A DNA stretch of 64,000 bases from Streptomyces sp. RFCAC02 (GTDB taxonomy: Bacteria > Actinomycetota > Actinomycetes > Streptomycetales > Streptomycetaceae). The position numbers were made by a program, and so were the translations under genes. The stretch covers positions 496,001 through 560,000 of the forward strand of contig NZ_SAUH01000001.1 of the NCBI RefSeq assembly GCF_004193175.1, given 5' to 3'. Below are positions 53,934 to 63,546 of this stretch, piece after piece; within the stretch, counting starts at the first letter, position 1; every line of letters begins with the position of its first letter. The notes below the pieces were generated by a model. That model was not told the origin of the DNA. It saw nothing but the letters and a program-made list of their open reading frames with translations, and did no database searches.

Positions 53934-55174
53934 CGCCGCTTCCCGGAGGGACGTCCGCGGCCGCGGGCGCGCGAGGGGGGCTGACGGCGCGGGGCGCGCC
54001 GGGCGCCGGCCCCGGCGGAGACGGCCCGGTCGTCGTCCGCGTCGTCGGCGGCGTCGTCCTGGGCACCGGGAGCACTGTCACGGGTCTCGTGGCCGGTGCC
54101 GGAGGACCCGGTGGCGCCGTCGTCCTCGTCGTCCTCGTCGTCCTCGTCGTCGGCGCGGTCGGAGTCGTCGGCGCCGTCCGCGCCGCCCTCGGGCTCGTCA
54201 CCGCGCTTGGCGCGGCGGGCGAGGACCTTGCGGTCCTGTGCCCTGATCGCCGGCTCGCGCATCTTGAAGTCGGCGACGAGCGGGGTGGCGATCACGATGG
54301 AGGAGTAGGCACCCGCGGCCAGGCCGACGAACAGCGACAGCGCGATGTCGTTCAGCATGCCGCCGCCGAGCAGGCCGCCGCCGATGAACAGCAGCGCCGC
54401 CACCGGCAGCAGGGCGACCACCGAGGTGTTGATGGAGCGCACCAGGGTGCCGTTCAGGCTGCGGTTGGCCAGGTCGGCGTAGGTGTGGCGGGTCTGGCGG
54501 GTGAAGTTCCTCGTCTGCTCCTTGAGGCCGTCGAAGACGACGACGGTGTCGTAGAGCGAGTAGCCGAGGATGGTGAGCAGACCGATGACCGTGCCCGGGG
54601 TGACCTCGAAGCCGACCAGGGCGTAGACGCCCACCGTGATCGTGATGTCGTGGACCAGGGCGATGAGCGCGGCCAGCGCCATCCGCCACTCGAACGCGAT
54701 CGCCAGGTAGATGACCACGAGCACCATGAAGATGCCGAGGCCCTGCCACGCCTTGTTCGCGATCTGGTCGCCCCAGCTCGGGCCGATGACCTCGGCGTTG
54801 AGCGAGTCGGTCGGGATGTCGAGGGCCTCGGCCAGTGCCGCGCGGGTGGAGTTGGACTGGTCCGTGTCGAGGCCGGCGACCTTGACGAGCTTCGCACCGT
54901 CCGAGCCGCCGAGCTCGGTCACCTGGGGCAGGTGGCCCGTCTCGTCCTCGACGATCGACTCGATCTCCGAGCGGGACAGCGACGTCTCGGGCGTGGTGAA
55001 GGAGGCACCGCCCTCGAACTCCACACCCATGTGCAGGCCCCGGACGAAGAACGCGCCGAAGGCGAGCAGCGTGATCAGGATGGAGATGCCGTACCAGATC
55101 TTGCGGCGGCCCACGAAGTCGATCGTGACGTCGCCCCGGTAGAGCTTGGCACCGAACGCGCCCAGCCGTGACAT
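53930..55174 (-). CDS. secF: Protein translocase subunit SecF
   Basis: Works with SecD to complete protein export using the proton gradient. It is 414 residues with six membrane helices and the hallmark GVEFEGGASF, GYSLYDTVVVFDGLKE and NRSLNGTLVRSINTS. The C-terminal ~90 residues are an unusual cytoplasmic tail: an acidic run (DRADDEDDEDDEDDGATG) and then a basic end ([13 protein letters not shown]). It follows secD with 1 nt between them. Confidence 0.95.
   Translation of the reverse strand: MSRLGAFGAKLYRGDVTIDFVGRRKIWYGISILITLLAFGAFFVRGLHMGVEFEGGASFTTPETSLSRSEIESIVEDETGHLPQVTELGGSDGAKLVKVAGLDTDQSNSTRAALAEALDIPTDSLNAEVIGPSWGDQIANKAWQGLGIFMVLVVIYLAIAFEWRMALAALIALVHDITITVGVYALVGFEVTPGTVIGLLTILGYSLYDTVVVFDGLKEQTRNFTRQTRHTYADLANRSLNGTLVRSINTSVVALLPVAALLFIGGGLLGGGMLNDIALSLFVGLAAGAYSSIVIATPLVADFKMREPAIRAQDRKVLARRAKRGDEPEGGADGADDSDRADDEDDEDDEDDGATGSSGTGHETRDSAPGAQDDAADDADDDRAVSAGAGARRAPRRQPPSRARGRGRPSGKRR
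54121..54147 (-). repeat. Three in-frame 9-bp repeats in secF
   Basis: CGTCCTCGT is repeated three times without gaps and encodes the DDEDDEDDEDD stretch of the SecF tail. Confidence 0.8.
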
Positions 55175-55175
55175 G

Positions 55176-57077
55176 TCACGCCTCCTTCGGGTCGGACGGG
55201 ACGGGCGCCGGGCGGCGACCGCGCAGTGGTGGCCTGCCGCCGAGCCGCTTGGGGTCGAGGCCGGACCAGGGGTGGCCGGACGAGAAGAACCTGCGGCGGG
55301 CCAGCAGGGTCATCAGCGGCTTGGTGAAGAGGAAGACGACGACCACGTCGAGCAGCGTCGTCAGGCCGAGGGTGAACGCGAAGCCCTGCACCTTGCCGAC
55401 CGTCACGATGAACAGGACGGCGGCGGCGAGGAACGACACGAAGTCGGAGACGAGGATGGTGCGCCGGGCGCGGGGCCAGGCCCGTTCCACGGCGGGGCGG
55501 AGGGTGCGGCCCTCGCGGACCTCGTCCCTGATGCGTTCGAAGTAGACGATGAACGAGTCGGCCGTGATGCCGATGGCGACGATCGCGCCGCAGACGGCCG
55601 GCAGGTTCAGCGCGAAGCCCATGGCCGGGCCGAGCAGCGTCATGATCGTGTAGGTGAGGATGCTGGAGACCGCGAGGCTGGCGAACGCGATGAGCGCGAG
55701 CCCCCGGTAGTACACGATCATGTAGAGCACGACGAGGCCCAGGCCGATGGCGCCGGCGATCAGGCCCGCGCGGAGCTGGTCGCCGCCGAGGGTCGGGGAG
55801 ACCGTGGAGACGCTGGCCTCGTCGAACGTCAGCGGCAGGGCGCCGTACTTGAGCATGTTCGCCAGGTCGTCGGCCGACTCCTGGTCGAAGCTGCCGGAGA
55901 TCTCGGCGCTGCCGCCGCCCAGGCGCTCGGAGACGGTGGGGGCGGAGACGACCTCGCCGTCGAGGACGATCGCGAACTGGTTCTGCGGCTGCACCTGGGA
56001 GGCCAGCTCACCGGTGATGTCGGCGAACTTGTCGGTGCCGGAGCCGTTGAACTCCATCTGGACGATCCAGCCCTTGCCGAACTGGGTGTCGTACAGGGCG
56101 CTGGCGTCGCTCACGTCCGTGCCGGGGACGGCGACGGGGCCGAGGGCGTACTTGTAGACGCCGTCCTGGTCGCAGGAGACGACGAGGTCCTCGTCCTCGG
56201 CCTGCGCGGCGGCCTGGCCGGCCTCGGTCCTGGCCTCGGGGGTGGAGCAGTCGAGTGCGTCGAGCTGGGTCTGGATCGCCGCGGCGTCCGTCTCGGCGTC
56301 GCCGGTGTTCCCGGTCTCCTCGGCGGTGTCGCCGGACTCGTCGGTGGCCTCGGTGCTCGGCTCGTCGGTGCTCTCGTCGGAGCGGTAGGAGGCGAAGCTC
56401 GCGGTGTCGGCGGTGGTGGCGCCGCCGGGGGCCGACAGGCCCTGGGCGTCGGGCGACTCGTCGTCGGACGACGCGTCGTCCGAGGTCTCGCCGGACTCGT
56501 CGGCCGACTCGTCGCCGGTCGCCTCGTCCGTGGCCTCGTCGGTCGCCTCGTCCGTGCCCTCGTCGGCGCTCTCGGAGGCGTCGTCCGAGGGGGAGGCGTC
56601 GTCGGTGGGCTCGGGCGACTCGCTGCCGTCCGTCGCGGCCTGGACCAGGGTGGCGCTCAGCACGGGCCGGAAGTTGAGCTGGGCGGTGGTGCCCACCTGC
56701 TCCCTGGCCTGCTGCTCGTCCGCGCCCTTCGGGATGTTCACGATGATGTTGCGATCACCCTGGGTCTGGACCTCAGCCTCGGAGACACCGAGGCCGTTGA
56801 CGCGGCGCTCGATGATGCTGACGGCGGTCTTCAGGTTGGTCGCGTTGATCGCGTCCTCATTGCCCTCGTCGGCCCGGGCGGAGAGCGTGATGCTCGTGCC
56901 GCCCGCGAGGTCGATGCCCAGGCGCGGCGTCGTGTGGCCGGAGAGGAACATCCCCCCGGTGAGCGCCACGATCGCCACCAGGACAAGCAGCAGGGGCCTG
57001 CCCGGACGGCCGTTGGCCCCCCGGGACGCGGAGCCCCTTGTTCTCGAGCGCCTCGCGCCCTTCTTCGGTGTCGCCAC
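55176..57077 (-). CDS. secD: Protein translocase subunit SecD with acidic insert
   Basis: Partner of SecF. It is 633 residues: a basic N-terminus, a membrane helix (~28-46), the external P1 region with GIDLAGGTSITLSA, then five further membrane helices with GITADSFIVYFERIRDE. Between about residues 150 and 265 the external domain carries a low-complexity insert rich in Asp, Glu, Ser and Thr with DEATDEATDEAT-type repeats, absent from E. coli SecD. Start at an ATG at 57077. Confidence 0.95.
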   Translation of the reverse strand: MATPKKGARRSRTRGSASRGANGRPGRPLLLVLVAIVALTGGMFLSGHTTPRLGIDLAGGTSITLSARADEGNEDAINATNLKTAVSIIERRVNGLGVSEAEVQTQGDRNIIVNIPKGADEQQAREQVGTTAQLNFRPVLSATLVQAATDGSESPEPTDDASPSDDASESADEGTDEATDEATDEATGDESADESGETSDDASSDDESPDAQGLSAPGGATTADTASFASYRSDESTDEPSTEATDESGDTAEETGNTGDAETDAAAIQTQLDALDCSTPEARTEAGQAAAQAEDEDLVVSCDQDGVYKYALGPVAVPGTDVSDASALYDTQFGKGWIVQMEFNGSGTDKFADITGELASQVQPQNQFAIVLDGEVVSAPTVSERLGGGSAEISGSFDQESADDLANMLKYGALPLTFDEASVSTVSPTLGGDQLRAGLIAGAIGLGLVVLYMIVYYRGLALIAFASLAVSSILTYTIMTLLGPAMGFALNLPAVCGAIVAIGITADSFIVYFERIRDEVREGRTLRPAVERAWPRARRTILVSDFVSFLAAAVLFIVTVGKVQGFAFTLGLTTLLDVVVVFLFTKPLMTLLARRRFFSSGHPWSGLDPKRLGGRPPLRGRRPAPVPSDPKEA

Positions 57078-57170
57078 CTTGTCGTCTTCTCTCTGTCCAA
57101 CGACCGCGCCCGGTGAACGCCGCGCGGCTCACTCAGCGGGGTGACTGACGGACGGCCCGTACCGCCGCCG

Positions 57171-57641
57171 TCAGGAAGCGGAGCCGTGCTCCCCGTCGTC
57201 CTTGCGGGCGTCGTCGTCCTTCGTGCCCTCCCCGGCGGCGTCGTCCGAGCCGCGGTCGGCGTCGTCCTTGCCGAGGTCCACGCGCTTGTGGTCATCGGCC
57301 CCGTCGATCAGGGAGGAGGCGTCGTCCGGCACGACGGGGGTGTCGTCGTCGTGGTGCTCCTCACCGCTCACGATGCGCTGGTACTCGTCCGCGTCCAGGA
57401 CGGCGCCGATCGCGTTCTTCGCGAACACGGCGTGCACGCCGGGCGTGACCTCCAGCAGGACGGTGTCCTCGCGGACCTCCTTGACCTGGGCGTACATGCC
57501 ACCGATGGTCCGTACGCCGGTACCGGGCTCCATCGCGTTCCGCATCTCCAGCGCCTGCCGCTGGCGGTTCTTCGCCGAGCGCGACATGAGGAACATGACG
57601 CCGATGATCAGAATGAACGGGAACAAAATCGCGATATCCAC
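57171..57641 (-). CDS. yajC: Preprotein translocase subunit YajC
   Basis: Small membrane partner of SecDF. It is 156 residues from a GTG at 57641 (then DIAILFPFILIIGVMFLMSRS). One membrane helix (~3-19), the YajC domain with GTGVRTIGGMYAQVKEV, and an acidic, Asp-rich C-terminal tail (~100-156). The frame is open another 20 codons upstream, but without family similarity. Confidence 0.94.
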   Translation of the reverse strand: MDIAILFPFILIIGVMFLMSRSAKNRQRQALEMRNAMEPGTGVRTIGGMYAQVKEVREDTVLLEVTPGVHAVFAKNAIGAVLDADEYQRIVSGEEHHDDDTPVVPDDASSLIDGADDHKRVDLGKDDADRGSDDAAGEGTKDDDARKDDGEHGSAS

Positions 57642-57805
57642 GATGCAGGAATTTCCTTCGCATGGCCGCTGGCGCGGTCCGGCTCTTCGGGGGGTGGGCA
57701 CGCCATCCGGATTCGGACGGCATCGGCGGAGTCTAGGCGAGGCTTCGCCGCCGGAACAACGTGCAGGATGCTATCGGAGTTCCTGAAGTGGGAAATCCCG
57801 CGCCC

Positions 57806-58885
57806 TCACGCGCCGAAAAGCCCCTGCTGCCCGCCACCGGCCGCGGTGCCCGCGCCGCCGGGCGCCGGCGGCTCGATGCCGAGGTGCCGCCAGGCCGCCG
57901 GGGTCGCCACCCGTCCGCGGGGCGTGCGCGCGAGCAGCCCCTCGCGCACGAGGAACGGCTCGGCGACCTCCTCGACCGTCTCCCGCTCCTCCCCCACCGC
58001 CACGGCGAGGGTGGACAGGCCCACCGGACCGCCGCCGAACAGGTGGAGCAGCGCGTGCAGGACGGCGCGGTCGAGGCGGTCGAGGCCGCGGCCGTCCACC
58101 TCGTAGACGGCGAGCGCGCCGGCCGCCGTCTCCCGCGTGATCACACCGTCCGCCCGGACCTGGGCGTAGTCCCGCACACGGCGCAGCAGGCGGTTGGCGA
58201 TGCGCGGGGTGCCGCGGGAGCGGCCGGCGATCTCGGCCGCGCCGTCGGCGGTGATCTCGACGTCGAGCAGCCGCGCGGAACGCCGGACGACCCGCTCCAG
58301 TTCGTCGGTCGCGTAGAACTCCATGTGGCCGGTGAATCCGAAGCGGTCGCGCAGCGGCGGCGGCAGGAGGCCGGCCCTGGTGGTGGCGCCGACGAGGGTG
58401 AACGGCGGCAGTTCCAGCGGGATGGCCGTCGCGCCCGGCCCCTTTCCGACGACCACGTCCACGCGGAAGTCCTCCATCGCCATGTACAGCATCTCCTCGG
58501 CGGGACGCGACATGCGGTGGATCTCGTCCAGGAAGAGGACCTCGCCCTCGGTGAGCGAGGAGAGGATCGCGGCGAGGTCGCCCGCGTGCTGGATGGCGGG
58601 CCCCGACGAGATGCGGATGGGCGCGTTCATCTCGGCGGCGATGATCATGGAAAGGGTCGTCTTGCCGAGCCCCGGCGCGCCGGAGAGCAGGACGTGGTCG
58701 GCGGTGCCGCCGCGGGCCAGGGCCGCGCGCAGGACGAGGTCCAGTTGTTCGCGTACGCGCCGCTGGCCGATGAACTCGCCCAGGTCCTTCGGCCGCAGGG
58801 CGGCCTCGACGGCGAGGTCGTCGCCGTCGGGCGCCGGGCCGACCAGCCGGTCGCCGCCCTCGGTCGCGTACTCGTCCCGGGTCAC
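57806..58885 (-). CDS. ruvB: Holliday junction branch-migration ATPase RuvB
   Basis: AAA+ motor that drives Holliday junctions with RuvA. It is 359 residues from a GTG at 58885 (then [16 protein letters not shown]), GGAGG 8 nt upstream. Walker A GAPGLGKT is at 69-76, Walker B is LFLDEIHRM, sensor is [11 protein letters not shown], and the C-terminal winged helix contains [18 protein letters not shown] Gly-rich tail ends QQGLFGA. Confidence 0.96.
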   Translation of the reverse strand: MTRDEYATEGGDRLVGPAPDGDDLAVEAALRPKDLGEFIGQRRVREQLDLVLRAALARGGTADHVLLSGAPGLGKTTLSMIIAAEMNAPIRISSGPAIQHAGDLAAILSSLTEGEVLFLDEIHRMSRPAEEMLYMAMEDFRVDVVVGKGPGATAIPLELPPFTLVGATTRAGLLPPPLRDRFGFTGHMEFYATDELERVVRRSARLLDVEITADGAAEIAGRSRGTPRIANRLLRRVRDYAQVRADGVITRETAAGALAVYEVDGRGLDRLDRAVLHALLHLFGGGPVGLSTLAVAVGEERETVEEVAEPFLVREGLLARTPRGRVATPAAWRHLGIEPPAPGGAGTAAGGGQQGLFGA

Positions 58886-58938
58886 GGGGATCGCCTCCTG
58901 GCGTGCGTCTCGTGTGCGTGCGGTGCGGTGCGGCGGGG

Positions 58939-59562
58939 TCAGCGGGCGCGGTTCAGGCTCTGGAGGGCCGCGCGCAGCAGGGCGGGGACGGACGGCTCGC
59001 CGCCCTGTGCGGCCGCCTCCTCCGCCCGGGGGGTGACGGCCGTGACGGCGCGCTCGGCCTCCCGCTGGGCGTACCCGAGACCCGTGAGGGCGTCGAGGAG
59101 TGCCTCGTTCCACGGGGGCGGGGCGCTGGCCGCCGGCGCGGCCGGGCGGGCGGCGCCGGTCGGCGGGCCGAGCCGGTCCTTCAGGTCGAGGAGGAGTTTC
59201 TGCGCGCCCTTCTTGCCGATGCCGGGGACGGCGGTGAGGGCCTTCTCGTCGCCGGCGGCGACGGCGCGGCGCAGCGCGTCGGGGCTGTGGACGGCCAGCA
59301 TGGCCTGGGCGAGGCGGGGGCCGACGCCGCTCGCGGTCTGCAGCAGCTCGAACACCTGGCGCTCGTCCTCGTCGGCGAAGCCGTAGAGGGTGAGGGAGTC
59401 CTCGCGGACGACGAGGGAGGTGGCGAGCCGGGCGGGCTCCCCCGCGCGGAGGCCGGCGAGCGTGGCCGGGGTGCACTGGACGGCGATGCCGATCCCGCCG
59501 ACCTCGACGACGGCCGTGTCGGGGGCGAGGGCGGCGACCGGTCCCTGGACGAAGGCGATCAT
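58939..59562 (-). CDS. ruvA: Holliday junction-binding protein RuvA
   Basis: Tetramer that holds the junction open for RuvB. It is 207 residues from [19 protein letters not shown] (ATG at 59562, overlapping the ruvC stop as ATGA). The N-terminal OB fold, the helix-hairpin-helix pair ([34 protein letters not shown]) and the C-terminal RuvB-contact domain are all present. Confidence 0.95.
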   Translation of the reverse strand: MIAFVQGPVAALAPDTAVVEVGGIGIAVQCTPATLAGLRAGEPARLATSLVVREDSLTLYGFADEDERQVFELLQTASGVGPRLAQAMLAVHSPDALRRAVAAGDEKALTAVPGIGKKGAQKLLLDLKDRLGPPTGAARPAAPAASAPPPWNEALLDALTGLGYAQREAERAVTAVTPRAEEAAAQGGEPSVPALLRAALQSLNRAR

Positions 59563-60113
59563 GACGGGAGGATGCCCTTCGGTGCGGTGGCGGGGGCGCC
59601 GCGGCGCGCGGCGGCGTGGGCCTGCTGGAGGCGGGAGACGGCCGGGGCGCGCCAGATGTGGCAGATGGCGAGGGCCAGGGCGTCGGCCGCGTCCGCCGGC
59701 TTCGGGGGCGCGTCCAGCCGCAGGAGGCGGGTGACCATGGCGCCGACCTGGGCCTTGTCGGCGCGGCCTGAACCGGTGACGGCGGCCTTGACCTCGCTCG
59801 GCGTGTGCAGGGCGACGGGCAGGCCGCGCCGGGCGGCGCACAGCATGGCGACGGCGCTGGCCTGGGCCGTGCCCATGACGGTGCGGACGTTGTGCTGGCT
59901 GAAGACGCGCTCCACGGCGACGACCTCGGGCCGGTGGGTGTCGAGCCACTGCTCGATGCCCTCCTCGACCAGCACGAGCCGCCGGGCCGCGTCCAGTTCG
60001 GCGGGGGTGCGGACCACCCCGACTCCGGCCATGCGCAGCCGGCGGCCCGGAAGGCCGTCGACCACGCCCACGCCGCAGCGTGTCAGCCCGGGGTCCACGC
60101 CCAGTACCCGCAC
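59559..60113 (-). CDS. ruvC: Holliday junction resolvase RuvC
   Basis: Endonuclease that cuts Holliday junctions. It is 184 residues, GTG start at 60113. The four catalytic acids are in place: Asp7 (GVDPG), Glu68 (VAVERVF), Asp141 and Asp144 (PADAADALA). First gene of ruvC-ruvA-ruvB. A ~120-nt G+C-rich region with imperfect inverted repeats separates it from yebC. Confidence 0.95.
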   Translation of the reverse strand: MRVLGVDPGLTRCGVGVVDGLPGRRLRMAGVGVVRTPAELDAARRLVLVEEGIEQWLDTHRPEVVAVERVFSQHNVRTVMGTAQASAVAMLCAARRGLPVALHTPSEVKAAVTGSGRADKAQVGAMVTRLLRLDAPPKPADAADALALAICHIWRAPAVSRLQQAHAAARRGAPATAPKGILPS

Positions 60114-60235
60114 GACGGCCTCCCTCGCTCACCGGGCACGACCCCGGTGGCCGGCCCGCCGGGCAGGCTACCGCCCGCCACTGACAAGCCCGCGCAGCCG
60201 GCCGGCACGGCGGCCCGGCGCGGCCGCCTCCCGGA

Positions 60236-60988
60236 TCAGGCCTCGACCTTGGCCATGACCTCGTCGCTCACGTCGAAGTTGGCGAAGACGTTCTGCACGT
60301 CGTCGCTGTCCTCCAGCGCGTCGATGAGGCGGAAGATCTTGCGGGCGCCGTCCTCGTCCAGCTCGACCTGCATGGTGGGCAGGAAGCCGGCCTCGGCCGA
60401 GTCGTAGTCGATGCCGGCGTCCTGGAGCGCGGTGCGCACGGCGACGAGGTCGCCCGCCTCGCTGACGACCTCGAACGTCTCACCGAGGTCGTTGACCTCC
60501 TCGGCGCCCGCGTCGAGGACGGCGCCGAGGACGTCGTCCTCGCTCAGGCCGGCCTTCGGGACGATGACGACGCCCTTGCGGTTGAAGAGGTAGGAGACGG
60601 AGCCGGGGTCGGCCATGGAGCCGCCGTTGCGGGTCATGGCGACGCGGACGTCGGAGGCGGCGCGGTTGCGGTTGTCCGTGAGGCACTCGATCAGGACGGC
60701 GACGCCGTTGGGGCCGTAGCCCTCGTAGGTGACCGACTGGTAGTCGGCGCCGCCCGCCTCGAGACCGGCACCGCGCTTGACGGCGCGGTCGATGTTCGTG
60801 TTGGGGACGGAGCTCTTCTTGGCCTTCTGGATGGCGTCGAAGAGCGTGGGGTTGCCGTCCGGGTCTCCGCCGCCGGTGCGGGCGGCGACCTCGATGTTCT
60901 TGATCAGCTTCGCGAACAGCTTGCCGCGCTTGGCATCGATCACGGCCTTCTTGTGCTTGGTGGTTGCCCACTTGGAGTGGCCGGACAC
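60236..60988 (-). CDS. YebC/PmpR-family regulatory protein
   Basis: A 250-residue protein of the YebC family ([20 protein letters not shown]). Members have been described as transcriptional regulators and, more recently, as ribosome-associated factors for difficult proline stretches; which applies here is open. Signatures [19 protein letters not shown] and [19 protein letters not shown] are present. It is the usual neighbour of ruvC and pdxT. Confidence 0.93.
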   Translation of the reverse strand: MSGHSKWATTKHKKAVIDAKRGKLFAKLIKNIEVAARTGGGDPDGNPTLFDAIQKAKKSSVPNTNIDRAVKRGAGLEAGGADYQSVTYEGYGPNGVAVLIECLTDNRNRAASDVRVAMTRNGGSMADPGSVSYLFNRKGVVIVPKAGLSEDDVLGAVLDAGAEEVNDLGETFEVVSEAGDLVAVRTALQDAGIDYDSAEAGFLPTMQVELDEDGARKIFRLIDALEDSDDVQNVFANFDVSDEVMAKVEA

Positions 60989-61059
60989 AGCGCTGCTCCT
61001 TCGATGTCACCCAGATTTCAACCGACGTGGTGATCCTACCGGCAGCCCGCTACCGGGCG

Positions 61060-61707
61060 TCACGCACCGTCCGTGCGCGGCGCCGCCGCACGCACCATCG
61101 CCACGAACAGCGCGTGGACGCGGTGGTCCCCGGTCAGTTCGGGATGGAACGCGGTGGCGAGCAGGGAGCCCTGCCGCACGGCAACGGGGTGGCCGTCGAC
61201 GGAGGCCAGGACCTCGGCCGCAGCGCCGGTGGACTCCACCCAGGGGGCACGGATGAAGACGCCGTCGACGGGGCCGCCGGGGACGCCGGCGACCTCCACG
61301 GCGGCCTCGAACGACTCGTTCTGGCGGCCGAAGGCGTTGCGCCGGACGATCATGTCGATGCCGCCGACGGTCTCCTGGCCCGAGCGCGGGTCGAGGATCT
61401 TGTCGGCCAGCATGATCATGCCGGCGCAGGAGCCGTAGACGGGCAGGCCGGCGCGGACCCGCTCGCGCAGCGGGTCCATGAGCCCGAAGACGGCGGCGAG
61501 CTTGGACATGGTGGTCGACTCGCCGCCCGGGATGACCAGGCCGTCGACGGCGGCCAGTTCATCGGGCCTGCGGACGGGCCGGGCGGCCGCGCCGGCGGCG
61601 GCCAGCGCGGCCAGGTGCTCCCGGACGTCGCCCTGCAGGGCGAGGACTCCGATCACCGGCCGTGCCGGCTCGCCGGCGGCGGTGGGGGTGGTGGCGGGTT
61701 CGGTCAC
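61060..61707 (-). CDS. pdxT: Pyridoxal 5'-phosphate synthase glutaminase subunit PdxT
   Basis: Releases ammonia from glutamine for PdxS in DXP-independent vitamin B6 synthesis. It is 215 residues from a GTG at 61707 (then [19 protein letters not shown]). The triad Cys94 (YGSCAGM), His188 and Glu190 (AFHPELTGD) is complete; [10 protein letters not shown] binds substrate. It follows pdxS after 82 nt. Confidence 0.95.
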   Translation of the reverse strand: MTEPATTPTAAGEPARPVIGVLALQGDVREHLAALAAAGAAARPVRRPDELAAVDGLVIPGGESTTMSKLAAVFGLMDPLRERVRAGLPVYGSCAGMIMLADKILDPRSGQETVGGIDMIVRRNAFGRQNESFEAAVEVAGVPGGPVDGVFIRAPWVESTGAAAEVLASVDGHPVAVRQGSLLATAFHPELTGDHRVHALFVAMVRAAAPRTDGA

Positions 61708-61789
61708 GGGTGCGGAACGCTTCCCTTCTCGGTGCCGTGCTTCTGGTCGGGGTGCGCCGCGTCCGGCCACCGGGGCGATGGCGCCCGGG

Positions 61790-62701
61790 TCACCAGCCGC
61801 GGGACGCGTACCGCTCGCCCTCGGGGAGGACATCGATGTTGATGCCGACCATGGCCTCGCCGAGGCCGCGCGAGACGTCCGCGACGACCTTCGGGTCGTC
61901 GTAGAAGGTGGTCGCCTTGACGATCGCGGAGGCGCGCTTGGCCGGGTCGCCGGACTTGAAGATGCCGGAGCCGACGAAGACGCCCTCGGCGCCGAGCTGG
62001 CGCATCAGCGCGGCGTCGGCGGGCGTGGCGACGCCGCCGGCGGAGAACAGCACGACGGGCAGCTTGCCCAGCTCGGCGACCTCGCGGACCAGCTCGTAGG
62101 GGGCGCGCAGCTCCTTGGCCGCGGCGTACAGCTCGTGGTTGTCGAGGCTCCGCAGCCGGCCGATGTCACCGCGGATCTGCCGCATGTGGCGCACGGCCTC
62201 GACGACGTTGCCGGTGCCGGCCTCGCCCTTGGAGCGGATCATCGCCGCGCCCTCGGCGATGCGGCGCAGGGCCTCGCCGAGGTTGGTCGCGCCGCAGACG
62301 AAGGGGGTCGTGAAGGACCACTTGTCGGTGTGGTTGACCTCGTCGGCGGGGGTGAGGACCTCGGACTCGTCGATGTAGTCGACGCCGAGGGCCTGGAGGA
62401 CCTGGGCCTCCACGAGGTGGCCGATGCGGGACTTGGCCATCACCGGGATGGAGACGGCCTCGATGATGCCGTCGATCATGTCCGGGTCGGACATGCGGGC
62501 GACGCCGCCGTCCTTGCGGATGTCGGCGGGGACGCGCTCCAGGGCCATGACGGCCACGGCGCCGGCGTCCTCGGCGATCCTCGCCTGCTCGGGGGTGACG
62601 ACGTCCATGATCACACCGCCCTTGAGCTGCTCGGCCATGCCGCGCTTGACGCGGGCGGTACCGGTCTCGGGGGTCTGCGGGGTGCTGGGGGACGTGCTCA
62701 C
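61790..62701 (-). CDS. pdxS: Pyridoxal 5'-phosphate synthase subunit PdxS
   Basis: Builds pyridoxal phosphate from ribose-5-phosphate, glyceraldehyde-3-phosphate and ammonia. It is 303 residues from a GTG at 62701 (then [20 protein letters not shown]), GAGGT about 9 nt upstream. Catalytic Asp33 (IMDVVT), Lys90 ([10 protein letters not shown]) and Lys158 ([11 protein letters not shown]) are present. The first ~15 residues are an actinobacterial extension. Confidence 0.97.
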   Translation of the reverse strand: MSTSPSTPQTPETGTARVKRGMAEQLKGGVIMDVVTPEQARIAEDAGAVAVMALERVPADIRKDGGVARMSDPDMIDGIIEAVSIPVMAKSRIGHLVEAQVLQALGVDYIDESEVLTPADEVNHTDKWSFTTPFVCGATNLGEALRRIAEGAAMIRSKGEAGTGNVVEAVRHMRQIRGDIGRLRSLDNHELYAAAKELRAPYELVREVAELGKLPVVLFSAGGVATPADAALMRQLGAEGVFVGSGIFKSGDPAKRASAIVKATTFYDDPKVVADVSRGLGEAMVGINIDVLPEGERYASRGW

Positions 62702-62828
62702 GGATGCGACCTCACTGGACGAGTGCTCAACAAGTGCTGACGGTGGGCGCCGTCGCGCCGGACGGAACGGGCGGAAGCGCCATGACGGACAACCCTGTCC
62801 ATCGTAATCCTGTTCGGAGGCGTCCCGA

Positions 62829-62874
62829 GGGGGCCGGGAGGCCACTCCCCCAGGGAACCGCGGGACCGGCCCCC
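62829..62874 (-). terminator. Possible terminator after the LemA-like gene
   Basis: GGGGGCCGG (62829-62837) is complementary over 9 bp to CCGGCCCCC (62866-62874). It lies 22 nt past the stop of the LemA-like gene and before the pdxS promoter region. The 28-nt loop makes it a weak case. Confidence 0.35.
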
Positions 62875-62895
62875 GGGGAAAGAGCCAATCGTCCC

Positions 62896-63528
62896 TCAGT
62901 GGCCCGCTTCGCCGCCGTCCCGCGTGCCGTTGTCCCCGGGCACGCCGTCCCCGGCAGCGGCGGACGGCCCGGCCGGCGGGGTGCCGTGCCCCGCCGCGTA
63001 CGCGACCAGCACGGGCGGCGGCTCGTCGTCCATCTCGAACGCCAGGGGGAACGGCGCGTGCCCCGCCAGCCGGAACCAGCGGACCATCCGGTGCCGCCGC
63101 ACGGCCCGCGCCGACCGCACCGCGTCGTTGTGGAACCTGCGGGCCATCGGCACCCGCCGCACGGCGGCCGCGAGTTCGTCAGCCCCGTCGCGGCCGCCCG
63201 GCGCCTCCCGCACGACGCGGAGCTGCCCGCCGTCCCCGAGGACCGCGCGCAGGGCCTGGCTCAGCTCGCTCTCGGCGACCTCGCGCTCCTCGTCCCTGGC
63301 GAGCCGGGCCGCGTGGGCCGCCTGGTACAGGACCATCGAGGCGGCCGGGTCGAGGACGCCGGCGGTGGCCAGCTCCTGCGCGATCGAGGCACGCCGCAGG
63401 AGCTGCGCGTCGAGCGCAGCCCGGGCGGCGTCGATCCGGGCGTGCAGGCGGTCGAGGCGGCCGGCGGTCCAGCTCAGATAGACCGCGGCGAGGACGAGCA
63501 CGGCGGCGATCCAGATGACGGTGGTCAC
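62896..63528 (-). CDS. LemA-like membrane protein
   Basis: A 210-residue protein, GTG start at 63528. One membrane helix (~4-22, [17 protein letters not shown]) is followed by long helices: [20 protein letters not shown], then a LemA-like ARRFHNDAV segment. The C-terminus (~175-210) is Gly/Asp-rich and flexible. LemA proteins have an N-terminal helix and a helical bundle of unknown role. It lies between the glycosyltransferase and pdxS, as small membrane genes do in Streptomyces. Confidence 0.75.
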   Translation of the reverse strand: MTTVIWIAAVLVLAAVYLSWTAGRLDRLHARIDAARAALDAQLLRRASIAQELATAGVLDPAASMVLYQAAHAARLARDEEREVAESELSQALRAVLGDGGQLRVVREAPGGRDGADELAAAVRRVPMARRFHNDAVRSARAVRRHRMVRWFRLAGHAPFPLAFEMDDEPPPVLVAYAAGHGTPPAGPSAAAGDGVPGDNGTRDGGEAGH

Positions 63529-63546
63529 GCCGGGTCACCCTAGCGG

